Origin: an uncultured Acidobacteriia bacterium | GTDB lineage: Bacteria; Acidobacteriota; Terriglobia; Bryobacterales; Bryobacteraceae | Direction: 5' to 3' | Assembly: GCA_903851195.1 (NCBI GenBank) | Contig: CAINNJ010000049.1 | Span: 124,001 to 188,000 of the forward strand | DNA: 64,000 nucleotides | Shown here: positions 17,901-23,713 of the stretch, piece after piece | How the letters are laid out: each line of letters opens with the position of its first letter | Numbering within the stretch: the first letter of the stretch is position 1 | Position numbers and translations under genes: made by a program | Notes under the pieces: generated by a model | Database searches by the model: none | What the model saw: the letters and a program-made list of their open reading frames with translations, nothing else | Told to the model about the DNA's origin: nothing

Positions 17901-17958
17901 GGAGGGCCGTCAGGAGGAGGAGGGCTGGCTGGAGGGGGCGGGGTGGGTGGGGTTTCAT
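14956..17958 (-). CDS. Oar-like TonB-dependent receptor with carboxypeptidase-regulatory domain
   Basis: This is a 1000-residue outer-membrane protein. A signal peptide (LLLLTALLAAIPAAPQ) is followed by a carboxypeptidase-regulatory-like beta-sandwich (about 33-115, GTIIVNVLDQSGAAIKDAKV). Next come a plug (TTLDGANNDEAWGRQTM, EFGWTSGPALNIVTKSGGN) and a long beta-barrel ending in the aromatic residue of FQLQVRFEF, the usual barrel-assembly signal. Such Oar-type receptors are numerous in Acidobacteria and are thought to handle large substrates such as glycans or peptides. Its stop overlaps the ATG of an ABC ATPase, which is uncommon for TonB receptors. A palindrome overlapping the promoter region lies about 55 bp upstream. 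No exbBD or tonB genes are in the window. Confidence 0.92.
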   Translation of the reverse strand: MKPHPPRPLQPALLLLTALLAAIPAAPQSPNTGTIIVNVLDQSGAAIKDAKVAVTNSATRAARETASGPDGSATIPALSLTGTWTLAVSKPGFSDETRTEIALRAGETATLNIKLLVGSEKSEATVYGTAEGVRADAQIGRSIDASQLDETPILGRKLSAVPLLNSAFRQAKGTGDLFVNQIYVATGAGSRRTTTTTLDGANNDEAWGRQTMIATLPLGAVQEMTVLSNAFSSEFGWTSGPALNIVTKSGGNTLHGEGLYMNRPGSWEATSFSTKGFCAPSVSTCVTPATLTSISPVDIPDKLNQFSGSAGGAIRKDKTFFFAAADYSKQDRTTLLSGALPAFLLPANGDLSYTGHYRQALANLRLDQNLTASQTLMFRVNIDRFHDTNPQDAVGGTNAPSVAREYARRTVTGQANHTWVLSPGLLNEARFAFLDGDPVTQWTAPTLTTAYTRSGSVPFTLGQSRFSNLYGRQAQFSDTLSWSHGIHYVRFGGSVVHHTSGGFGSEPGTAILGTFTFLSTTTAPFDQLTLANVQNYTQPINFGVSSYNLAQWLIAGFVQDSIHLRRDLTLDVGLRYDRQTLTDATKDFAPRIGFGWHPRGSSRLSVRGGYGMYYTQIQSNLIASYLTGGLDGLTTYTATPGQLGFPTCLTGACLPLTFDPKTLPASELPARDITIQAGRRSFYEAQFARYGLNFDKLPNYPDKLVNPRSQVVSIGSEREFFKGLFAGADYVHQHWTLLDRTVDLNAPTPFDRTAPGQVRTVAAANLTRPILPVNGGVRQVNVLTNLGVADYDGLQTQLSYRGNPHLYASLSYTLSKATNTTEPDGNGIGPNESNLSALGETERGPGILDQRHRAVITFLYRFPYRINAGTVTQLASSRPFNATTGVDNNGDGLNNDRPVINGQIVSKSAFRGTPTSDVGIFVEGRIKTSERTGIVLRLEGFNLFNHGNFLGRGQTTYGDTGTPNPTFGQFASVGTASTAIPAFANIDPPRMFQLQVRFEF

Positions 17959-17992
17959 GGGTTCGGGGGGTTCCTTGTTTCCGGAAGCTTTG

Positions 17993-18030
17993 ATTGTAGG
18001 GTTCGGGGGTGATTACTACTATTGGTAGTA
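17993..18030 (-). promoter_or_regulatory. Promoter/operator candidate of the TonB-receptor operon
   Basis: On the minus strand a good -10 (TACAAT, 17993-17998) lies about 35 bp before the receptor ATG. The expected -35 position overlaps an inverted repeat TACTAC-N5-GTAGTA (18014-18030) and shows no TTGACA-like sequence. The repeat fits a dimeric repressor or activator site. It resembles ACTAC/GTAGT operators of BlaI/MecI/CopY-type repressors, which is inference only. Confidence 0.45.
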
Positions 18031-18643
18031 GGTGATGGGGCGGATAAGGGATTGCGATTCCGGTTTGGTGGGGGGTGGAGGGGCGGCGTTGGGGCGGTTG
18101 GGCCTGGGCGCCTGGGGTGGGGGCGGGCGGGATATTCGGATTTCAAACAGCGGCGGGGTTGGTGAAAACCCTCAAAAACATTGGGAAATCTAGGTTCGTT
18201 TTGCAAAGCGCCGATTTTTTTGGGTCAGGTTTCGGGTGAAATTGGTGGTTTGGGCGGCGGGGGGTGGGGACGGTTGGCCGGGTTTTCGAGGTTCGGATGT
18301 AGCGTTTTCATCGGTGATTTGATTTTGAGGGATCGGGGTTGGGGAAACAGCAGGTGCTGGCAGGATGGAAGGGCGTGCGGCTTTTGTTTTGTTAAGCTTG
18401 CAGCCCTTCAAGATTCTTGAAAAATGTTGTCACTAGGTTGGAAATTGGGCTCACGGTCCTTACGCTTTGAAGTTGCCCCGCGCACCCCGCCCGGAGAACT
18501 GCACGACAAGACGGGAGAAGGCGGGTCGGGAAAAGGCAGCACAATCCTCGAAAGGGACGAAGCTTTCCACCGGGCCGACGGATCTGCACCGATTCTGTTC
18601 TGCCGTTGGTATCGGCGAAAGCTGGATACGCCGCCCCTTGGAT
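18031..18643. other. Gene-poor stretch upstream of the TonB-receptor operon
   Basis: No gene is supported. The plus strand is markedly G-rich from about 17690 to 18300. Short open frames are Pro/Arg-rich on one strand and Gly/Trp-rich on the other, with no recognisable domain. It probably holds control sequences for the receptor operon and decayed sequence next to the broken photoreceptor gene. Confidence 0.5.
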
Positions 18644-19392
18644 CTAACAAAGCTGCCCGAAATGGTGCCGCACCCAGTGAGTCACGCGCAAGAAGTTGAC
18701 CCATGTCGGGGTCTTTGCACGTGGAAGCTCCGCGGGCACAGGTTTGAGGCCCTTCACGGCAGGAACGGGAAAGGGTAAAACGGGTTCGGCGGGTAAGCCC
18801 CCGAGAAGATAACTGGCAGGTTCGTTGTGTGTCCCCCGGATCAGCGCCTCGTAAGAGAAAACGCGGCGGGAAGCGACATCGACGATCGGCTGAAACGCGA
18901 ACGTGAAAGCTCTGTCTTCGCTCTCCCGAATCATGCCGCCGTACCGCGGGGCGCCGGAGTCAGTCTCGCGCGCCACCGGCCGTGCGCGAAGGCCTCCAAC
19001 AGCTTTTTCGCCCGTCCGGCGTCGAGTTCGGCAAGGCACGAACGGCCATGGAAGAAGTCGTTGAGGCCGACTACCTCCGCAAGCTCAGTTTCGGTGACAT
19101 CGGAAAAGCCCATGCTCCAGTCTCCGAAGAACCTCTTCGGGATCGCCTCTCTGACGATTGTCGCCGACATGGTATGTCTTGGGTCCCGGGAGATTTTCGT
19201 GTACAACGCGTCAACCACCTCTGGTTCACCTTCAAGGACCTGGAAGAAATTGCCTTCGGAAAACAGGAGCATGCCCGTGACTCCGAGAAGTTCATTCGCG
19301 GCGCGCGATTTCTTCAGGAGCTCGGTGTGATCTTCTTTGGAAAACTCCCGTGCCGCGATGCTTGTATAGACGAGATGCACCAGCGCCGGCAT
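18644..19392 (-). pseudogene. Broken BLUF-EAL blue-light photoreceptor/phosphodiesterase
   Basis: The first 153 codons (19392 down to 18931) encode a good BLUF domain: VHLVYTSIAAREFSKED, NELLGVTGMLLFSEGNFFQVLEG and KRFFGDWSMGF, which bind FAD in blue-light sensors. The frame stops soon after. In a different frame (18644-19039) the sequence FTFAFQPIVDVASRRVFSYEALIRG appears, the start of an EAL cyclic-di-GMP phosphodiesterase domain as in YcgF/BlrP1. About ten residues later the similarity ends, so most of the EAL domain (normally about 240 residues) is missing. A strong AGGAGG lies six bases before the ATG. The upstream half could still yield a BLUF-only protein. Confidence 0.8.
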
Positions 19393-19829
19393 TCAATCCC
19401 TCCTGCGTGAATACATGGAGCAGGCGGACGGGAAGCGGGCCATGCAATCCGGCCGCGCCGGAAACATCGTTTTCAGAGCGACGTCATGCTCCATGTTGAA
19501 ATCGGCTGCTAATCTTGCGAGCGCCCGCTTCGTGGGGGCTCCGCGTAAAGCTGCGTGGCATACTACCAGTCGTTCGATTCGACAGCGACCCGGATGGTTT
19601 CAATGAGGCCACCGACTGATTGTCAAAATTTTTTGCCGATCGGAGTTCCGACATCCCGATAAACCTCGGAATTGACGCCGATTCCTCCGGATTTTGGCAT
19701 CCATTTCCTCTTCCCACACTTTGCGGGAATGTTCTAAAGCGGTAGAGTATCACGCTGGTGGTGTCGGCAGGCATTTTTTCGGTGCCAGATCGAGCGGACG
19801 CGCGCTTCACCGATCTGCTTCGAGTTCGC
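19393..19829. other. Intergenic stretch between BLUF and RluA-family genes
   Basis: No gene is supported. The only notable elements are the AGGAGG (19399-19404, minus strand) serving the BLUF reading frame and an AT-richer zone around 19615-19760. A short minus-strand frame (19484-19810) is Ser/Arg-rich with no domain, and I do not call it. Confidence 0.5.
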
Positions 19830-20726
19830 CTATCGGTTTGACGGAAATCCTGGCGGCAAAGCGGCCTCCAGATCGATCCGCTCTCCGGTTATAGGGTGGC
19901 GGAATTTCAGATACTGGGCGTGCAGGAAATACCCACCATCGCCGGGGAGGCCGGGGAGGTTTTCGAGAGGCTGGCCGGTGAAGCCGTATAAAGGATCGCC
20001 TGCCAGGGGATGGCCGATGGAGGCCAGATGGATTCGGATCTGATGCGGGCGGCCCGACATCAGACTCACCTCAAATGTCGTGGCGCCGTTGTCGCGTGAG
20101 ATCACTTTCGCCAATGATTTCGACGGTTTGCCGACCGGGCTGGCGGCCCAGACGGAACCGATGAGCGGGTGCGGCACGAGGCCGATAGGTGTGACGATTT
20201 CATAGAAGTCATGCCGCGCAATATTTTGACCCAGCGCCCGGTAGACCTTTTGAATTTTAGGTGTATTCCAGTTCGCGAACAGATTTGAGGCCGCCTGGTG
20301 TGTCTTTGCGAAGAGGACGATGCCGGAGGTGGCCCGGCCCAACCGGTGAACAGGGTTCGCGTTCGGTGTTCGCATTTGCACCAAGCGCAGGAGCGTGTTT
20401 TCCATGAAACCGCCGCCGGGCAGGGTGGGGAGTCCGCCGGGTTTGTCGACGGCCAAGAGGTGGGCGTCCTCAAACAGAACTTCGAAGTGCCGGGGGGCGT
20501 CCGGTTCGGTCCAGGGGGGGCGGTTCCAGACCAGGGTTTGACCTAAAGCGACCGATTCGCCGCCGGTGGCAGCGTCGCCATCGAGCGTGACCTCGCCATT
20601 GTCCAGTTTCCGCTGCCAGGCTTGCGGCGTTGAGTGCGGATAAAGGGTGGCCAGGTGGGAGAGCAGGTTCTGTCCCTGGTATTTGCTGCTGACGATTGTC
20701 GTGTAGGCATAGCCCCGGTTGAGCAC
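19830..20726 (-). CDS. RluA-family pseudouridine synthase-like protein with altered active-site motif
   Basis: This 298-residue protein has an S4-like N-terminal part (WQRKLDNGEVTLDGDAA) and an RluA/RluD catalytic fold: LFEDAHLLAVDKPGGLPTLPGG, PVHRLGRATSGIVLFAKT and SGRPHQIRIHLASIGHPLAGDPLYG. The family isomerises uridine to pseudouridine in rRNA or tRNA. The usual motif is HRLD-x-x-TSG, whose Asp is the catalytic nucleophile. Here it reads HRLGRATSG, so Gly replaces that Asp. HRLG variants exist in some branches of the family, so either another residue compensates or the protein binds RNA without the classical chemistry. The start is GTG at 20726, with no strong Shine-Dalgarno. It is divergent from the FG-GAP gene. 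Confidence 0.85.
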   Translation of the reverse strand: MLNRGYAYTTIVSSKYQGQNLLSHLATLYPHSTPQAWQRKLDNGEVTLDGDAATGGESVALGQTLVWNRPPWTEPDAPRHFEVLFEDAHLLAVDKPGGLPTLPGGGFMENTLLRLVQMRTPNANPVHRLGRATSGIVLFAKTHQAASNLFANWNTPKIQKVYRALGQNIARHDFYEIVTPIGLVPHPLIGSVWAASPVGKPSKSLAKVISRDNGATTFEVSLMSGRPHQIRIHLASIGHPLAGDPLYGFTGQPLENLPGLPGDGGYFLHAQYLKFRHPITGERIDLEAALPPGFPSNR

Positions 20727-20728
20727 GT

Positions 20729-20758
20729 CGTTCTGAGTTTAACCGTTCTGAGTGTAAC
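20729..20758. repeat. Tandem 15-bp imperfect repeat in a divergent promoter region
   Basis: CGTTCTGAGTTTAAC (20729-20743) is followed directly by CGTTCTGAGTGTAAC (20744-20758), with one mismatch. It lies immediately upstream of the RluA-family gene and 22 bp before the -35 of the FG-GAP gene promoter. Confidence 0.85.
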
Positions 20759-20779
20759 CCGCTGAATCCGGGCCACTGG

Positions 20780-20808
20780 TTGCAGCCGGATCGACCAAAT
20801 CGTAGAAT
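20780..20808 (+). promoter_or_regulatory. Sigma-70-type promoter of the FG-GAP gene
   Basis: TTGCAG (20780-20785) and TAGAAT (20803-20808) are separated by 17 bp, the optimal sigma-70 spacing. Transcription would begin near 20815 and gives a leader of about 28 nt to ATG 20843. This supports that ATG over in-frame ATGs further upstream. Confidence 0.6.
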
Positions 20809-20842
20809 GGGCTTTCTTCAGCGCGGTGGCGGCGGCGGGTTT

Positions 20843-22024
20843 ATGGAGCATCGAAAAGTCGCGTCGGGCAGAATCACCCTGATTGCCTTGCTGACCGTGT
20901 CGCTGGTGTCGATCGCGGCGCCCTCTCAGCCCGTCTTTCGCCTGAAAGCGGAGCTTCGGCTTCGCCCCGCCGGGCCGGGCAAGCTCTTTCACCACGAAGA
21001 GAACATACCGGTCACGATCGCGGCCGGCGATTTCAACGGAGACGGGAAGCCGGACCTGGTGGCGGGCAGCGTCGGGAATAACCAGTCTTCGAACGAACTT
21101 TCCTTTTTCGCGGGCAGGGGCGATGGCACTTTTGCGGCGGCGGCTTCGGTGATCCGCCTGAACGCCAGGCCCCAGCAGATTCAGGCCGGCGATTTCGACG
21201 GAAACGGAATTGCCGATATCGCACTGGTTACGAGGGCGCAGAGTCATGGCGAAGGAAACCGGTTGTGGATTTTTCCGGGATCGCGGAGCGGGGCGGGGCA
21301 GACCTCTTACGTCTCGGATCTGGCGGAGGAACCGCGCGCGGTTTTTATCGCCGATTTCGATCACGACGGCAAACCGGATGTGGCGGTCAGCTCGTACCGG
21401 TCGGTTTTCCTGGTGTTCCGGGGCCGGGGAGACGCCACCTTCGACGAACCGGTACTGGCGTGCCGGTGCGACGTTGCGCTGGTGGCCGATTTCAACGGGG
21501 ACCACCGGCCGGATCTGCTGACGCGGGAGGGCAACTCCGCCGCGGTCAGGATGCAGCGCGGAGACGGCACGTTTGCCCCGCCTTCGGCAGTCGCGGGACA
21601 GGCGTTTTCAGGGCTGGTCAGCGCCGGGGATCTGAATGGCGACGGCAACACCGATCTGGCGTTTTTCGACCGGCTGGCACACCGAATCCGGACCTGGGCC
21701 GGAAACGGCGATGGCGGCTTTCGGGCGCTGGCGTCGCTGACAGTGCCCGGAGCGGTAAGCGCCCTCCGGATCGCCGACCTCGACGGCGACGGGAATTCCG
21801 GGATTTTCGCGACGGTCTGGCGACGCACCGGCGGAGAGCTTTGGATTTTTCCATCAAGGGGGCCATCAGGGGGGCCATCAGGCAGGCCGCCGGTGGCGAT
21901 TCCAACGGGGTATACGCCGTCCGATCTGTGTGTCGCGGATTTCAATCTTGATCGCAAACCGGATGTCGGCGTAAGCTCGGAAGGCGCGGGTTCGGTAGCC
22001 GTCTTTTTGCAGCAGCCGCGCTGA
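20843..22024 (+). CDS. Secreted FG-GAP/VCBS-repeat protein
   Basis: This 393-residue exported protein has a signal segment (ITLIALLTVSLVSIAAPSQ) and at least five FG-GAP/VCBS-type repeats. Each carries a calcium-binding DxDxDG-like loop: AGDFNGDGKPDLV, AGDFDGNGIADIA, IADFDHDGKPDVA, VADFNGDHRPDLL, AGDLNGDGNTDLA and IADLDGDGN. The repeats build an integrin-alpha-like beta-propeller used for adhesion or carbohydrate binding outside the cell. A 12-bp tandem repeat at 21858-21881 encodes a Gly-Pro-Ser duplication near the C-terminus. The start at ATG 20843 is preferred because a good promoter overlaps the upstream ATG at 20807. It is followed 34 bp later by the nucleotidyltransferase gene. Confidence 0.85.
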   Translation: MEHRKVASGRITLIALLTVSLVSIAAPSQPVFRLKAELRLRPAGPGKLFHHEENIPVTIAAGDFNGDGKPDLVAGSVGNNQSSNELSFFAGRGDGTFAAAASVIRLNARPQQIQAGDFDGNGIADIALVTRAQSHGEGNRLWIFPGSRSGAGQTSYVSDLAEEPRAVFIADFDHDGKPDVAVSSYRSVFLVFRGRGDATFDEPVLACRCDVALVADFNGDHRPDLLTREGNSAAVRMQRGDGTFAPPSAVAGQAFSGLVSAGDLNGDGNTDLAFFDRLAHRIRTWAGNGDGGFRALASLTVPGAVSALRIADLDGDGNSGIFATVWRRTGGELWIFPSRGPSGGPSGRPPVAIPTGYTPSDLCVADFNLDRKPDVGVSSEGAGSVAVFLQQPR

Positions 22025-22058
22025 GTTGGAAGGAATCCCCCGAAATCAGGAGAATCCC

Positions 22059-22808
22059 ATGTTTACGCCGGAAGAGCGCGCCCGTCTGCGCCTGGCCCTG
22101 CTTGAAAACGCCGCCGGCGATTCGCGCATCAGTGGCGCCGCGATTACCGGGTCCGCCGCGAACGACGGTGAAGACCGGTGGTCGGATATCGATCTGGCTT
22201 TCGGGGTTGCGGATGCCGCCGCACTGCCCGAGGTCCTCGCCGACTGGACCGCGCGCATGTATGAGCAGCACGGCGCGCTGCATCATCTGGACGTGCGGTC
22301 CGGGTCGTGGATCTACCGGGTGTTCCTGCTGACGGGGACGCTGCAGGTGGATCTGGCGTTTGTCCCGGAGCCGGATTTCCGGGCGCTGGCGCCGACGTTC
22401 CGGCTGGTGTCGGGGCGGGCGAATGAGCCGCGGCATGCTCCGGCGGCGCAGGCTGCGGACTTCATCGGGATGGCATGGCTGTATGCGCTGCATGCCCGCA
22501 GCTCGATTGCGCGGGGGAAACCGTGGCAGGCCGAATACATGATCAGCGGTATGCGCGACCTGGTGCTGGCGCTGGCCTGCCTTCGCCACGGCCTTTCTTC
22601 GGTGCACGGGCGCGGCATCGATCAGTTGCCGGGCGAGGTGACGGGGGCTCTGGAAGAGTCGCTGATCCGGCGACTCGACACGGCCGAACTGCGGCGGGCG
22701 TTCCGGTTGGTGACGGAAGGGCTGCTGAGCGAGATCCGGAGCGCCGACCGGGAGCTTGCGGAGCGCTTAAGCGAAGCGCTCACACAGCTCACCGACGGTG
22801 CGTGCTGA
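22059..22808 (+). CDS. Nucleotidyltransferase-fold protein
   Basis: This 249-residue soluble protein has the polymerase-beta-like nucleotidyltransferase signature: Gly-Ser at 31-32, then SDIDLAF with Asp43 and Asp45, and a third Asp at position 98 (LQVDLAFVP). All three metal-binding acids are therefore present. The rest is helical (AADFIGMAWLYALHARSSI, MISGMRDLVLALACLRHG), as in kanamycin/lincosamide-type nucleotidyltransferases. It may adenylylate a small molecule or protein; the target is unknown. AGGAGA lies five bases before the ATG. A TIR-domain membrane protein gene follows after about 60 bp, or overlaps if GTG 22802 is used, so the two may be co-translated. Confidence 0.85.
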   Translation: MFTPEERARLRLALLENAAGDSRISGAAITGSAANDGEDRWSDIDLAFGVADAAALPEVLADWTARMYEQHGALHHLDVRSGSWIYRVFLLTGTLQVDLAFVPEPDFRALAPTFRLVSGRANEPRHAPAAQAADFIGMAWLYALHARSSIARGKPWQAEYMISGMRDLVLALACLRHGLSSVHGRGIDQLPGEVTGALEESLIRRLDTAELRRAFRLVTEGLLSEIRSADRELAERLSEALTQLTDGAC

Positions 22809-22870
22809 ACATTCCGGAATTGAAGGGGCCGGAAGTTGACTGCCCCGCGGATGCGTTATTGTATGGACGA

Positions 22871-23710
22871 ATGTCGGCGGCGGCGCAACCATCGAGGTCG
22901 GTCTTTCTCAGCTACTCGCGGGCTGACGCGGCGGCGATTGTTCAAGTCGAGGAGCGACTGCTCTCGGATGGTTTCGCGCTCTGGCGCGATCAGGCCAGCC
23001 TTTACGGCGGCGACCGCTGGCCGGTGAGACTGGGCGATGCGATTGCCTCATCGTCGGCGCTGCTGTTGATCTGGTCGGCCGGGGCGTCGTCATCGGAATG
23101 GGTGGAGTTCGAATGGTCCACGGCGGTGGCGCTGCGCAAGCGGGTGGTGATTCTGCAACTCGACGAGACGCCGCTGCCGCCTGCGCTGGCGGGCGTCCAT
23201 GTGCTTGGGCCGCAAAGCCTTGACCAGCTGACCACGTCGCTGCGTTTTGCCGCGACGGCCCGCGATGCGCCTCCCCGGGGCGCGGTGCTGAAAGGGCTGG
23301 ACGCGCTGGACTCGGCCACACCGGAGCGTGCTTTGCAGGCAGTGCGTCCATTCCTCGGGCCACGGGTCAGCCGTGCAAAAGTACTGATTCCGGCGGCGAT
23401 GGTTTTGCTCACCGCCGGTGCCGGGTACGCTTCCTTTTGTCACGGGACGCGGGCGCTGAGGCTGGACGGCACGGTGTACGCCGAGACGGGAGCCGCGCTG
23501 CCGGGCGTGGTGGTTGCCTTGCCCGAACTCGGTTTCGAAACCAGGACGAACCGGTTCGGAAGATTTGCGTTCACGGTACCCGGCGCCAGGCGAGGCAACG
23601 TAAAACTCGTCGCCTCGAAACCCTGTTACCAGCCCCGGAACTTCGACCCGATGCTCGGGAACGGCAACTTCGAGTTCAAAATGATCCGGGACAAGCGATG
23701 CCCGTTTTAG
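22871..23710 (+). CDS. TIR-domain membrane protein with external carboxypeptidase-regulatory-like domain
   Basis: This 279-residue protein has three parts. Residues 9-128 form a bacterial TIR domain (SVFLSYSRADA, ALWRDQASLYGG, SSSEWVEFEWSTAVALRKRV) that keeps a Glu in the region where NAD-cleaving TIRs hold theirs. Residues 171-190 form one membrane helix (VLIPAAMVLLTAGAGYASF). Residues 196-272 look like a carboxypeptidase-regulatory/CnaB-type beta-sandwich (LDGTVYAETGAALPGVVVAL, TRTNRFGRFAFTV). With TIR inside, the beta-sandwich would lie outside the membrane, an unusual layout. TIR domains act as NAD hydrolases or signalling adaptors, often in antiphage defence. The start could also be GTG 22802, which overlaps the upstream stop. 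Confidence 0.8.
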   Translation: MSAAAQPSRSVFLSYSRADAAAIVQVEERLLSDGFALWRDQASLYGGDRWPVRLGDAIASSSALLLIWSAGASSSEWVEFEWSTAVALRKRVVILQLDETPLPPALAGVHVLGPQSLDQLTTSLRFAATARDAPPRGAVLKGLDALDSATPERALQAVRPFLGPRVSRAKVLIPAAMVLLTAGAGYASFCHGTRALRLDGTVYAETGAALPGVVVALPELGFETRTNRFGRFAFTVPGARRGNVKLVASKPCYQPRNFDPMLGNGNFEFKMIRDKRCPF

Positions 23711-23713
23711 AGA

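Noticed and set aside
19721-19748. TTGCGG-N16-TAGAGT as a plus-strand promoter
   Set aside because: Nothing coding or structured follows on the plus strand before the antisense end of the RluA-family gene. Probably a chance match.
19484-19810. Minus-strand 108-codon frame in the gap before the RluA-family gene
   Set aside because: Ser/Arg-rich, no domain, no ribosome-binding site, and it begins and ends in sequence without coding character.
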